The notes beneath the pieces are model-generated. The model worked only from the letters and a program-made list of their open reading frames with translations, made no database searches and was not told the DNA's origin. A DNA stretch of 32,165 nt, from NCBI GenBank assembly GCA_025453525.1, contig JALOQD010000010.1:1-32165 (forward strand), read 5' to 3'. Each line of letters starts with the position of its first letter. The stretch's first letter is position 1. Both the position numbers and the translations under genes were made by a program. The stretch comes from Myxococcota bacterium. Its GTDB lineage: Bacteria; Myxococcota_A; Polyangia; JAAYKL01. Positions 17,209 through 26,301 of this stretch are shown one piece after another.

Positions 17209-18084
17209 TCATTCTGCGGCGGATATCCCAGGCTCCATGAGCTGCGGTGGCACGTCGTCGGTGCTGGAGAGCCCGGTGAGAAACTCGAGCTCCTGCATGG
17301 CCTTTTCGCTGCTTTCGACAGAGGCAGTGACGCTATCGACCTCGCTGCTGATGAAATTGGGGTCTTGGCGGGACACGCCCATTTCGGCAAGGGTCGCGAT
17401 CTTGGTGGACAGGCGGTCGATTTCGTCTTGGACGAGCTCGTAGTTGCCCTTGGCTCGGCTGTAGTTCTCAAGCCGAAGCTCCAAGGTCTTGCGCTGGTCC
17501 TCGAGGGAGGTCCGGCGGCGTGCGAGAGTCGTTCCATCCCCTGAGTCGCTTCGGAGCTCGGCGAGGCGGAGCTCGACTTTGGCGATGTCGGCCTTGATTT
17601 GCGAGAGGTCGATGGTTTTGAAGAACTTCTCGATGGCGCCCTTGGAATAGAGGAGCTTGAGCAGGATCCACAGCAGGCGGTTGACGCCGCTGGAGTGGAC
17701 GTCCGATATGGCGCTTCCGGTTTCGGCAGAGCGCACCCTGGCTGCGATGTCTCGGAGCTCTCGCGCCTGGCGCCGCAGCTTTTCGAACTGCTCGCGGTCG
17801 GGCCGTGCGAGCGCGAGGACCATTTCCGCCATTTTCTTCTGGGTCGCTTCGGCCGTGACCGCGCTGTGCTCTTTGTGCTGGGCCGCATCTATGGCCGCCT
17901 GGAACCTCGGGTGGCTGGCGAGTCCCGACAGGTACAGGATTTCGAGAGCCGCGGCAGCTGGCAGAACGACCTCTGGATAGCCGGAGATGATGCCTGCCAC
18001 GGACACGGCGCCGAACGCCAAGAGGTTCCACGGCACTATGAACGCCTTCTTGATGTAGCTAAAGAATCCGCCTCTGCTGACCAT
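17209..18084 (-). CDS. Membrane-anchored coiled-coil protein, last gene of the PspA/ABC operon
   Basis: N-terminal hydrophobic segments (FIVPWNLLAFGAVSVAGIISGYPEVVLPAAAALEILYL), then long charged heptad-like helices; 6 bp from the ABC ATPase gene. Confidence 0.65.
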   Translation of the reverse strand: MVSRGGFFSYIKKAFIVPWNLLAFGAVSVAGIISGYPEVVLPAAAALEILYLSGLASHPRFQAAIDAAQHKEHSAVTAEATQKKMAEMVLALARPDREQFEKLRRQARELRDIAARVRSAETGSAISDVHSSGVNRLLWILLKLLYSKGAIEKFFKTIDLSQIKADIAKVELRLAELRSDSGDGTTLARRRTSLEDQRKTLELRLENYSRAKGNYELVQDEIDRLSTKIATLAEMGVSRQDPNFISSEVDSVTASVESSEKAMQELEFLTGLSSTDDVPPQLMEPGISAAE

Positions 18085-18090
18085 GAGCGG

Positions 18091-18933
18091 TTAGTCTCGT
18101 CCTTCCTCGAGCTGCTCTATGAGCTCGGACAGCTCGAACACCATTTGCTGGAACTGCGCTTCGCGTTGCATCTCTCTGGCCGGCCGATCTGGCTTGGACA
18201 GGGGCAGTTGCTTGAGCAAGCGTCCGGGGGAGCTGGAGAAGACGAAGCATCGATCGCCAAGATACACCGCCTCGGTGATGGAGTGCGTGACGAAGAACAC
18301 CGTGGCCTCGACTTCCTTCCACAGGGAGACGAGCAGATCCTGCATGTGCAGTCGGGTGGTGGGATCGAGGGCGCCGAAGGGCTCGTCCATCAGGATGAGG
18401 CGCGGCTTCAAGATGAGCGTTCGGGCTATGGCCACGCGCTGACGCATGCCGCCAGAGAGCTCGTGGGGGTATTTGTACTGGTCCTTGTCCACCGACAGAC
18501 CGACGCGTCCGATCCAGTACCGGCCTTGCTCGTGACGGTCCTTTTTCGAGACGCCTTGGCATTCGAGGCCAAAGGCGACGTTGTCGAGCACCGAGCGATT
18601 GTCGAACGAAGTATACGACTGGAAGACCATGCCCCGGTCCGGGCCGGGCCCTTTGACCTCCTGACCGCGCACGAGCACCTGACCTGTTGTGGGCGGGTGG
18701 TGCGGGCCCAGACCAGCGATGAGGCGCAGCACTGTGCTCTTACCGCAGCCCGACGGGCCGAGCATGGTGATGAATTCGCCGACGTTGGGCAGATCTTCGA
18801 CGGTGAACGAAATGTCTTTGAGCGCGGTGAACTCGTTCGCAGTGCCAGGGGAGTAGGTCTTGGTCACACCGCGCATTTCGACGACCGCCGGGCGCTGCCC
18901 GTCTTTGTTCTGCTGTGCTTGCGGTTCGTCCAT
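18091..18933 (-). CDS. ABC transporter ATP-binding protein (NitT/TauT type)
   Basis: MDEPQAQQNKDGQRPAVVEMRGVTKTYSPGTANEF...LGPSGCGKSTVLRLIAGL, LSGGMRQRVAIARTLILKPRLILMDEPFGALD, FFVTHSITEAVYLGDR. Start reassigned from 19380. Confidence 0.9.
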   Translation of the reverse strand: MDEPQAQQNKDGQRPAVVEMRGVTKTYSPGTANEFTALKDISFTVEDLPNVGEFITMLGPSGCGKSTVLRLIAGLGPHHPPTTGQVLVRGQEVKGPGPDRGMVFQSYTSFDNRSVLDNVAFGLECQGVSKKDRHEQGRYWIGRVGLSVDKDQYKYPHELSGGMRQRVAIARTLILKPRLILMDEPFGALDPTTRLHMQDLLVSLWKEVEATVFFVTHSITEAVYLGDRCFVFSSSPGRLLKQLPLSKPDRPAREMQREAQFQQMVFELSELIEQLEEGRD

Positions 18934-18934
18934 G

Positions 18935-19786
18935 TCAGCCCCTCCCGTAGCGGTAGGGGAACAGGTACCGCTGCAGCGCGAAGATGAGGCGATCGAGGAG
19001 GAACGCCACCACGGTGATGAAGATGAGGATGAGGTACACATGCTCTCGCGGACCCCGGCGCTGGGACTGCATGATGAGAACACCCACGCCGCTGTCCATG
19101 TCCAGGGCTTCGGCAACGATGATGTAGCCGAAGGCCAGGCCGAAGAGCAGCCGCAGGGAGTTGAGGATCTCGGGCGCCGCCAGGGGGATGAGCACCTTGG
19201 ACAGAGCCTGCCAGCGGTTCGCGCCCAGGGTATAGGCCGTGTCGAGGTAGTCGGTGGACACGCCGCCGATGCTGCGCGCCGCGTCGAACAACACGAAGGC
19301 GACTGTGGCGATGAAGATGAACCCGATCTTCGGCGACTCGCCAGAGCCGAACCACATAAAGGCCAGGGGCACGAGGGCATAGACCGGCACGTTGCGGCCG
19401 AAGATGGAAATGGGAGCGAAGAACGCGTCGATGCGCTTGAACGCCCCGCACAAGATGCCCAGCGGCACGCCCACGAGCGCCGCCAGTCCGAATCCCTGCA
19501 GCACGCGCCCTAGGCTTTTAAGGAGGTTGCGGGTCAGGGCCCGATCGAACCATAGGGTTCGCAGCGAGCCGAAGACCTCCTCTGGGCTGCCGAGCGTCGT
19601 GGGCGACACCAGGCGAGCTTCTGGGGTCGCGCCGCGGGTGGCTGCGAACCACAGAGCCATGAGCGAGCCCAAGCACAGGACCGCCATGATCAGCTTGCCC
19701 AGCCACGTGGGCTCGTCGCGGATCTGGAAGAACCCTTGGAAGAACCCGCGGACAAGGGATGGGGATTTGGACATGGCGGACCTCAT
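18935..19786 (-). CDS. ABC transporter permease (NitT/TauT type)
   Basis: Multi-TM with EAA-loop-like DTAYTLGANRWQALSKVLIPLAAPEILNSLRLLFGLAFGYIIVAEAL. ATG at 19774 (MSKSPS...) is an alternative start. Confidence 0.85.
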   Translation of the reverse strand: MRSAMSKSPSLVRGFFQGFFQIRDEPTWLGKLIMAVLCLGSLMALWFAATRGATPEARLVSPTTLGSPEEVFGSLRTLWFDRALTRNLLKSLGRVLQGFGLAALVGVPLGILCGAFKRIDAFFAPISIFGRNVPVYALVPLAFMWFGSGESPKIGFIFIATVAFVLFDAARSIGGVSTDYLDTAYTLGANRWQALSKVLIPLAAPEILNSLRLLFGLAFGYIIVAEALDMDSGVGVLIMQSQRRGPREHVYLILIFITVVAFLLDRLIFALQRYLFPYRYGRG

Positions 19787-19831
19787 CCGCGACGCCCTCC
19801 CTGTTGGATGGGGACGCGGCGCGGCGGACTT

Positions 19832-21565
19832 CTACATGGCCTCGAGGGGATAGACCTTGACCTCCACGCGGCGGTTCTTGGCGTGGTTGTTGGGATCGCC
19901 CGTATCGGCCGACACGTTCCAGCCCATGCCCTCCACAGAGAACTGGTTGGGCTGCATGGTCTTGAACTTCTGGAGCAAGGAAGTCTTGACGGCGTTGGCG
20001 CGGTTCATGGACAAGAGCTGCACCATTTCGAAGGGAATCTGGCCCTTCATCGACGCGTCGGTGTGGCCCTCGATGACGATGCGGGCGGCGCCGTACTGTC
20101 CGGCGAGCTTGCCGATCTCCTCGAGCACGAAGGGCACGTTGGGATCATAGAGCACGTCGATGGTCTGACCCTTCTCGATTTTTTGGATCTTCTTTTCCAA
20201 CTCGAACGAGTTGGGGAAAAACTGCACGATGACGGTCTTGGTGAGGATCTCGCCGCTTTCGGCCTTGATGGTCGAGACGCTGCGCGGCGCGAAATTCACC
20301 GAGTACTCGTCCTTTTGGCTCGCGTACTTCGGGTCGTTGCCCAGTTTCTTGATGAGGCTGAAGTCCATGACCTGATCGAACGGGGTCTTTTCCGTCACCT
20401 GACCGATTTTTTTGTAAAGGTAGTACGCGGTCTCCCAGGTGCGTTCGAAGTTGGTGGGGTTGTTCTGGTTCATGAAGAACTCGCGGTTCTCCGCGTAGTT
20501 CGTGCTATGGGCGTCGCCCAGCATGCCCAGAGCCTCGTCCGGTGGGATGGAGTACCCAGAGGCCAAGAGCTTCGCTACTTGCTGCTTGGCCGCATCTGCC
20601 TTGAGCGCCTCCATGGCATCGAAGATCCCGCGCACGAGGCCCTCGATGATCTCTGGATTCTCCGAGGCGAAGTCCGCGCGGGCAAACCAGACGTCGGCGA
20701 TGAGCTTGTTGGCGGTTTGAGTGCTGACGATGAGCTTGTTTCCCGGCACCTTGGAGAGGTTGTAGATGTCTGGCGCCCAGGAAACCACGGCCGCGATGTT
20801 CTTGTCCGCGTTGAACGCCGCCGCGGCCTGGAACGCATCGGCGGTGAACTTGAAGTTGACTTCCGCGGGCTGCACGCCGGCGTTGATGAGCGCATTGAGC
20901 AGGAAGTAGTGGGACGGCGAGTTCTGGGCCAGCACCACGGTCTTGCCCCGCAACTGGCCGATGTTCTCCACGCCTCGACCCACGATGCCGTCGCCGCCGT
21001 TGCTCCAGTCGATCTGCTGGTAAATGCGGGGCATGACGCGGGAGTCCTTGCGCATCTCTTCCAGGAATAGGGGGACCATGTCGAGAGTGGCCCAGCCGAT
21101 GTGCACCGTGCCCGTCGCATAGGCATCGCGCATGGCCACCGGATCGTCGATGAGCACCAGCTCGACCTTGAACTTCTTACCCGAGGGAGTCACCCACGGT
21201 TTGCCGGCCTTGAAACCGCCGTTGGCGTGGACGATGGGCGCCCAGCCGGCCCACACGTTGATGGCGAAGCGGACCGTATTGTCCTTGAGGGGCTGGTAGC
21301 CAGCCGTGCCCGCGACAGGGGGGAGCTTGGCCGACGGCACGAACTCATATTCCTTGACCGTGGTCGGTGCGTTGGAGTCTGGCGCTTCGGCAGCCTTGTC
21401 GCCACCGGTTTGGATATTCTTGAGCTCGTTGGCGTCGATGGAAACGAGATCGTCCTGCTTCCCCATGGGGGCGAGGATGCCAGCTTTGTACAAGGCGAAC
21501 CCGGCAAGACCGAGCACCACGATTCCGACGATGATCCAAAACCCGACTTTGGGCTTCCCGTTCAT
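19832..21565 (-). CDS. ABC substrate-binding protein (NitT/TauT-like) fused to C-terminal OmpA peptidoglycan-binding domain, N-terminal membrane anchor
   Basis: N-term TM VGFWIIVGIVVLGLAGFALYKAG; SBP region VRFAINVWAGWAPIVHANGG...GWATLDMVPLFLEEM...; C-term VIEGHTDASMKGQIPFEMVQLLSMNRANAVKTSLLQKF...SVEGMGWNVSADTGDPNNHAKNRRVEVKVYP. Confidence 0.9.
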   Translation of the reverse strand: MNGKPKVGFWIIVGIVVLGLAGFALYKAGILAPMGKQDDLVSIDANELKNIQTGGDKAAEAPDSNAPTTVKEYEFVPSAKLPPVAGTAGYQPLKDNTVRFAINVWAGWAPIVHANGGFKAGKPWVTPSGKKFKVELVLIDDPVAMRDAYATGTVHIGWATLDMVPLFLEEMRKDSRVMPRIYQQIDWSNGGDGIVGRGVENIGQLRGKTVVLAQNSPSHYFLLNALINAGVQPAEVNFKFTADAFQAAAAFNADKNIAAVVSWAPDIYNLSKVPGNKLIVSTQTANKLIADVWFARADFASENPEIIEGLVRGIFDAMEALKADAAKQQVAKLLASGYSIPPDEALGMLGDAHSTNYAENREFFMNQNNPTNFERTWETAYYLYKKIGQVTEKTPFDQVMDFSLIKKLGNDPKYASQKDEYSVNFAPRSVSTIKAESGEILTKTVIVQFFPNSFELEKKIQKIEKGQTIDVLYDPNVPFVLEEIGKLAGQYGAARIVIEGHTDASMKGQIPFEMVQLLSMNRANAVKTSLLQKFKTMQPNQFSVEGMGWNVSADTGDPNNHAKNRRVEVKVYPLEAM

Positions 21566-21590
21566 CTGTTCCTCCTTTGGTGAGTCTCTT

Positions 21591-22340
21591 TTATTGCGTA
21601 ACCTTTTGTGGCGCGGCCGCTTCGGGTCCGAGCGCCTGTGTAGAGACCGACAGGTTGGCGGTCTCTGGAGTCTTGAGGCCCATGTCCACCTCGAACTTGG
21701 CCAGCAGATCCTCGGCCATGGCCTTCTCCATGTTTTTCTCTGCTTGGATCTCGGCGATGCCCTGCGAGGACATATCGGAAGCGACGCGCACCTTGGCTCT
21801 GTTGAGGTCGACCTTCTCCTGCACCATCTGCTCGAGCTCGCCGAAGTCGGTGGTCACGTCGAAGTTGAAGGTTTGACTGAGCTTGGCCAGCTCGGCCTCG
21901 GCCTGGGACATCTTGAGGTCTGCTTCGTATTTCTTGATCTTTTCGCGCACCTTGCCGAGGGAGTTGGAGGCGTGCTTAATTTTTTCTACGTTGTTGTCGT
22001 AGGACGTCTCATGCATGGAAAGCTGGGTCTTGTTTTCCGCGAGCTCGGCCTGGGCTTGCTGAAGCTGCACCGCGAGCGTGCCTGCGGTCGTGCGATCCCC
22101 GGTCTTGAGATACGCCTTGATCTTAGCGGTGAGGGTGTCGACCTTCTTTTGACCATCGACCACCTGGCGGTTCACCCTTTCGACGAGAGCCCGGTACTGC
22201 TCGAGCCCCTCGCGCCCCTCCTTGAGCTGAACCACGGCCCGGTCGTACTCGAGTTGCATCTGAGCGATAGGATCGCGCTCCCAGAACCAGTTGGCGAGCT
22301 TGTTTATCTGCGCTTGAAAGGCGTTCCAGACCTTGCCCAT
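21591..22340 (-). CDS. PspA/IM30 (phage shock protein A) family protein
   Basis: MGKVWNAFQAQINKLANWFWERDPIAQMQLEYDRAVVQLKEGREGLEQYRALVERVNRQV...; all-helical PspA-like architecture with an extended, non-canonical N-terminus. Confidence 0.75.
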   Translation of the reverse strand: MGKVWNAFQAQINKLANWFWERDPIAQMQLEYDRAVVQLKEGREGLEQYRALVERVNRQVVDGQKKVDTLTAKIKAYLKTGDRTTAGTLAVQLQQAQAELAENKTQLSMHETSYDNNVEKIKHASNSLGKVREKIKKYEADLKMSQAEAELAKLSQTFNFDVTTDFGELEQMVQEKVDLNRAKVRVASDMSSQGIAEIQAEKNMEKAMAEDLLAKFEVDMGLKTPETANLSVSTQALGPEAAAPQKVTQ

Positions 22341-22475
22341 GGGCGATCCTCCTTCAGTGCTCCCCTCGATTGGGGCTAGGGTGTCGCAAAAAAATGCGAG
22401 GAAGACAGGCCCAAAATGTACCTGGCCAAGAGGCAGCGGTCAAACCTTTGGGGGGATTTGAGGTCCGCCAGCTGC

Positions 22476-22700
22476 TTACGGTTCGTATTCCGGGGGCGGC
22501 ACCGAGGTTCGCCGGAAGGTCGGATCGTGCGTCACGACCTCCACGAGTCTGCGCCATGTTCCCTGTTCTTCGCAGCGCACCTCGAGGTGCAGCGCGAACT
22601 CGCCCGCGCGCAGCCGAGCTTGAAATTCGTCCTCGCTCAATGGACCAATCTCGCCCTCGGGAAGTCGCACCCACCATTTGCGTTGGGACACGTCGTTCAT
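22476..22700 (-). CDS. Small GYF_2-like domain protein
   Basis: MNDVSQRKWWVRLPEGEIGPLSEDEFQARLRAGEFALHLEVRCEEQGTWRRL: W-x-V...G..GP.s..e...l...G pattern. Confidence 0.55.
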   Translation of the reverse strand: MNDVSQRKWWVRLPEGEIGPLSEDEFQARLRAGEFALHLEVRCEEQGTWRRLVEVVTHDPTFRRTSVPPPEYEP

Positions 22701-22825
22701 GGTTTCTATTATGGCCACGACCTGGCCTTTTGGACAAGGGGGTGGAACACAGGGAGGCAAACGGGTTTGAGTTGTCGGCCGAGCCCTGGTAGAAACCTTG
22801 GCTGGACTATTCAAGGAGGCCTCCC

Positions 22826-23446
22826 ATGCCAGACCGCACGCTCGCGCTCCTCAGCGTTTCCGACAAAACCGGGATCGAGTTCCTCGCTAGGGGTCTTTCG
22901 GACCTCGGGTTCGAGATCCTTTCCACTGGCGGCACGGCCAAGGCCCTGTCGTCGGCCGGCATCCCGATTACCAAGGTGAGCGACTACACAGGATTCCCCG
23001 AGATCATGGATGGCCGCGTCAAGACCTTGCATCCCAAGATCCACGGCGGCATCCTGGCCCGCGACATTGCGGACCACAATTCCGATCTCAAGAAGATCGG
23101 TGGCCGCCTCATCAGCCTGGTGGCCGTGAACCTCTACCCGTTCGAGCGCACGGCGTCCATCCCGTCCTCCACGCTGTTCGACCTCGTGGAGCAGACAGAC
23201 GTCGGCGGCCCGTGCATGCTGCGGGCTTCGGCCAAGAATTTCGAGCGCGTCACGGTGATCTGCGACCCCAAGGACTACGAAAATCTCTTGTGGCACTTGG
23301 CGCGCGGTCCGCAGGTGCCCCTTGACCTGCGATTCGAGCTGGCGCTCAAGGCCTTTGCCCACACGGCCGCCTACGACGCGGCCATCGTGCGGATCTTGAG
23401 CGAGTTCGACGTTCACACGGGTAGGCGCCAGGGAGGCGCGAAATGA
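22826..23446 (+). CDS. purH: Stand-alone IMP cyclohydrolase domain (N-terminal MGS-like half of PurH)
   Basis: LALLSVSDKTGIEFLARGLSDLGFEILSTGGTAKALSSAGIPITKVSDYTGFPEIMDGRVKTLHPKIHGGILARD...; ends at 206 aa with a stop overlapping the purD start. Confidence 0.85.
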   Translation: MPDRTLALLSVSDKTGIEFLARGLSDLGFEILSTGGTAKALSSAGIPITKVSDYTGFPEIMDGRVKTLHPKIHGGILARDIADHNSDLKKIGGRLISLVAVNLYPFERTASIPSSTLFDLVEQTDVGGPCMLRASAKNFERVTVICDPKDYENLLWHLARGPQVPLDLRFELALKAFAHTAAYDAAIVRILSEFDVHTGRRQGGAK

Positions 23447-24714
23447 AGGTCCTCGTCGTGGGCAGCGGTGGCCGCGAGCACGCCCTGTGCTGGAAGATCG
23501 CCCTCAGCCCCCTAGTGACCGAGGTCATCGCGGCTCCGGGCAATGCGGGCATCGCTCTCCGAGCGCGGTGCGTGGACGTGGCTGCCGAGAACGTCGAGGG
23601 ACTGCTCGAGCTCGCGCTGCGGGAAAAAGTCGATCTCGTGGTCGTGGGACCCGAGGCGCCTCTCGTGGCCGGGCTCGCCGACCGATTGCGCGAGCGCGGC
23701 ATCCCTGTGTTCGGGCCGAGCGCACAGGCGGCGCAGCTCGAGGGGAGCAAAACCTTTTCCAAGGAGCTGATGCAGCGCCACGGCATCCCCACGGCGGCCT
23801 TTTCCACTCATCGAGACCTCGACTCGGCGCTCAAAGCCGTGGAGCGGTTCGAGGGGCAATGCGTGGTCAAAGCCGATGGGCTCGCCGCGGGCAAGGGCGT
23901 GGTCGTGTGCTCGAGTCTTGACGAGGCTCGCTCTGCGGTCAGGGCAATGCTGCAGGACAAGGCGTTCGGGGAAGCGGGCGGTACGGTGGTCGTGGAGGAG
24001 TTGCTGCGCGGCGAAGAGGCGAGCGTGCTCGCCATCACCGACGGCAAACGCGTCTTACCCCTTGTCGCGGCGCAGGATCACAAGGCCGCGTATGACGGAG
24101 ATACCGGACCCAACACCGGCGGCATGGGCGCCTATGCGCCCGCACCAGTGGTCACTTCGGCGCTCATGGCGAGGGTGCAGCGCGAGGTGCTCGAAGCGAC
24201 CGTGCAGGCCATGGCCAAGGAGGGACGGCCCTTTAGCGGGCTGCTCTACGCTGGCCTGATGATCGAACGCGGCCAGCCCAAGGTGCTGGAGTTCAACGTG
24301 CGCTTCGGCGATCCCGAGTGTCAGCCACTTTTGGCGCTCATGAAGGACGACCTCGTGCCCCTATTGCTCGGAGCTGCGAGCGGTCATCTCGAGCAGGACC
24401 ACATCGCGTTTCACGATGGGGCGACGATGTGCGTGGTGCTGGCAGCAGGGGGCTATCCTGGACCCTACGCCAAGGGGCAGCCGATTCGCGGCCTGGACGA
24501 GGCGGCGAAGGTCGAGGGCGCCCTCGTCTTTCACGCAGGCACCCGGCTCGAGGGGAGCAAGGTCATCGCGGCCGGTGGCCGGGTGCTCGGAGTTGTCGGA
24601 CGTGGGAAGACCTACGAGGAAGCGGCGCGCATCGCCTATGCCTGCGCCGACAAGATTCAATGGGAAGGCATGCGCATGCGGCGGGACATCGGCCACCGCG
24701 TGCTTTCGAAATAA
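23443..24714 (+). CDS. purD: Phosphoribosylamine-glycine ligase
   Basis: [20 protein letters not shown]...; [51 protein letters not shown]. Confidence 0.96.
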   Translation: MKVLVVGSGGREHALCWKIALSPLVTEVIAAPGNAGIALRARCVDVAAENVEGLLELALREKVDLVVVGPEAPLVAGLADRLRERGIPVFGPSAQAAQLEGSKTFSKELMQRHGIPTAAFSTHRDLDSALKAVERFEGQCVVKADGLAAGKGVVVCSSLDEARSAVRAMLQDKAFGEAGGTVVVEELLRGEEASVLAITDGKRVLPLVAAQDHKAAYDGDTGPNTGGMGAYAPAPVVTSALMARVQREVLEATVQAMAKEGRPFSGLLYAGLMIERGQPKVLEFNVRFGDPECQPLLALMKDDLVPLLLGAASGHLEQDHIAFHDGATMCVVLAAGGYPGPYAKGQPIRGLDEAAKVEGALVFHAGTRLEGSKVIAAGGRVLGVVGRGKTYEEAARIAYACADKIQWEGMRMRRDIGHRVLSK

Positions 24715-24731
24715 AAAAAGGAGTTGAAAGA

Positions 24732-25238
24732 ATGACCAGGAAGCACGTCCTCATCGTGATGGGTAGCGAGAATGATTTTCTTAAGGTCGAGCCAGCGGTT
24801 AAGATTTTGCGCGACCTCGACGTCGATGTACGAGTCACCGTGGCCTCGGCCCACCGCTCTCCGCAGAGGGCTGCGCAGGTCGCTAGGTCCGCACGAGGCG
24901 ATGGAGCCGGTGCGATCATCGCCGCTGCAGGAGGGGCTGCTCACCTCGCGGGCGCCATGGCTGCCAATACCACGCTGCCGGTCATCGCCCTGCCCATCTG
25001 CGTCGGCACTCTCGGAGGCCTCGACGCGCTGCTCTCGGCCGTGCAGATGCCCGGAGGCGTGCCCATCGCTTCGGTGGGCGTGGACGGCGCCAAGAACGCG
25101 GCGCTCCTTTGCGCTGCCATCCTCGGTGCGTATGAAGAGCCCGTGGCCACCCGCCTCGAACAGCAGCGCGCTGACCAGGCCAAGGCAGTCGAGAAGTCAG
25201 ACTGCCGGGTGCAAGAGCAGCTCTCCAAGAACGGTTGA
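24732..25238 (+). CDS. purE: PurE-family N5-carboxyaminoimidazole ribonucleotide mutase, somewhat divergent
   Basis: HVLIVMGSENDFLKVEPAVKILRDLDVDVRVTVASAHRSPQRA...AAAGGAAHLAGAMAANTTLPVIALPI...GGLDALLSAVQMPGGVPIASV. Start reassigned to ATG 24732. Confidence 0.88.
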   Translation: MTRKHVLIVMGSENDFLKVEPAVKILRDLDVDVRVTVASAHRSPQRAAQVARSARGDGAGAIIAAAGGAAHLAGAMAANTTLPVIALPICVGTLGGLDALLSAVQMPGGVPIASVGVDGAKNAALLCAAILGAYEEPVATRLEQQRADQAKAVEKSDCRVQEQLSKNG

Positions 25239-25246
25239 GAGCGCCC

Positions 25247-25615
25247 ATGGGCTTTGAACAGCTTGCCATTGTCGGCGTGATCGTCTGCGGGACCATCGCT
25301 CTTCTCGCGTTTTTCAATACCCTCAAGATCTCGCGACAGCTGGGGCGAAAGGGGCCTGCTCGGCGGGCGCGCCGCCTTGTGGGAACACCCGAGGGAGCCA
25401 CTGCCGCTGCGCGCAGCATCGTCGAGGAGTTGGTGCGCAACCACGGTCCACAGGTGGAAGAGGCCAAGGCCGGAGGGCCAGCCGGACGAGAGCTAACTGA
25501 GGCGATAGAAGAAGCCAGAACCTACTACTTGAGTCGTGTCGAGGCGCGGTACAAACCCGTGTTTCACGATGTGCTCGATGAGCTGGTGTTAGGAAAAAAG
25601 GAGAGCTCCACATGA
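25247..25615 (+). CDS. Small single-TM protein of unknown function
   Basis: MGFEQLAIVGVIVCGTIALLAFFNTLKISRQLGRKGPARRARRL...; next gene overlaps by 4 nt. Confidence 0.6.
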   Translation: MGFEQLAIVGVIVCGTIALLAFFNTLKISRQLGRKGPARRARRLVGTPEGATAAARSIVEELVRNHGPQVEEAKAGGPAGRELTEAIEEARTYYLSRVEARYKPVFHDVLDELVLGKKESST

Positions 25616-26274
25616 AGACCACAAGTGTTGTTGCGATGATTCTCGGTGCCTTTTTCCTTGGTAGCTGCGGCGAGACGCTGAGCACCGATACCGACGCTCA
25701 GGACACGGAGACCACTGCAGGCGAGGGCGAAGGTGAGGGCGAGGGCGAGGGCGAATACCGCGGTCTCGGAGCGGCGTGTCACTGCGACGGAGACAATTGC
25801 CAACAGATGGGTGGCGTCGAGATCCCCAATGCGTCCACCATCGTCGGGTGCGAGGATGTGCCGACGAACGTGACTGGCGCCGCGCTCGTCTGCTTGCGCA
25901 CCTACGAAGGCGATCTGGCCAACGACACCTACTTTGCCAATGGCTACTGCGGTCTCATGGCCACCAAGTGCGAGGGCAACCCGATCATCTGCGGCTCTGC
26001 GGTGTTTGGCAACTACGACCAACTCACGGCTTGTCCCACGGGTTCGGTGAGGCTCGAGACCGAGGTGGAGGTCACGGTGGCCAGCACCCTCAAGGCCACG
26101 ATGAGCAATAGGATCTGTGTGCGTGGGTGCACGGCCGAAGGCCAGTGCCGCGAGGGCGAGACCGACGCCAAGCTCGAGGAGGCGACGCAGTATGAGTGCC
26201 TCGACCACGAAGGCGACCGGTTCTGCTACGATCCACGGAGTCTGCCCACGACTTACGACTCCACGGCATACTGA
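25612..26274 (+). CDS. Cys-rich secreted lipoprotein with Gly-Glu linker
   Basis: MKTTSVVAMILGAFFLGSCGETLSTDTDAQDTETTAGEGEGEGEGEGEYRGLGAACHCDGDNC...; lipobox LGSC. Confidence 0.8.
   Translation: MKTTSVVAMILGAFFLGSCGETLSTDTDAQDTETTAGEGEGEGEGEGEYRGLGAACHCDGDNCQQMGGVEIPNASTIVGCEDVPTNVTGAALVCLRTYEGDLANDTYFANGYCGLMATKCEGNPIICGSAVFGNYDQLTACPTGSVRLETEVEVTVASTLKATMSNRICVRGCTAEGQCREGETDAKLEEATQYECLDHEGDRFCYDPRSLPTTYDSTAY
25720..25755 (+). repeat. In-frame 6-nt tandem repeat (GGCGAG)x6 encoding (GE)6
   Basis: Direct reading: ggcgagggcgaaggtgagggcgagggcgagggcgaa. Confidence 0.85.
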
Positions 26275-26301
26275 GAACCCCGCAGCCTTTTAAGGAGGCC
26301 C

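Noticed and set aside
17599-18987. 462-aa plus-strand ORF
   Set aside because: Overlaps the convincingly coding ABC ATPase and coiled-coil genes on the other strand; no domain signature.
19736-21070. 444-aa plus-strand ORF
   Set aside because: Antisense shadow of the SBP-OmpA gene.
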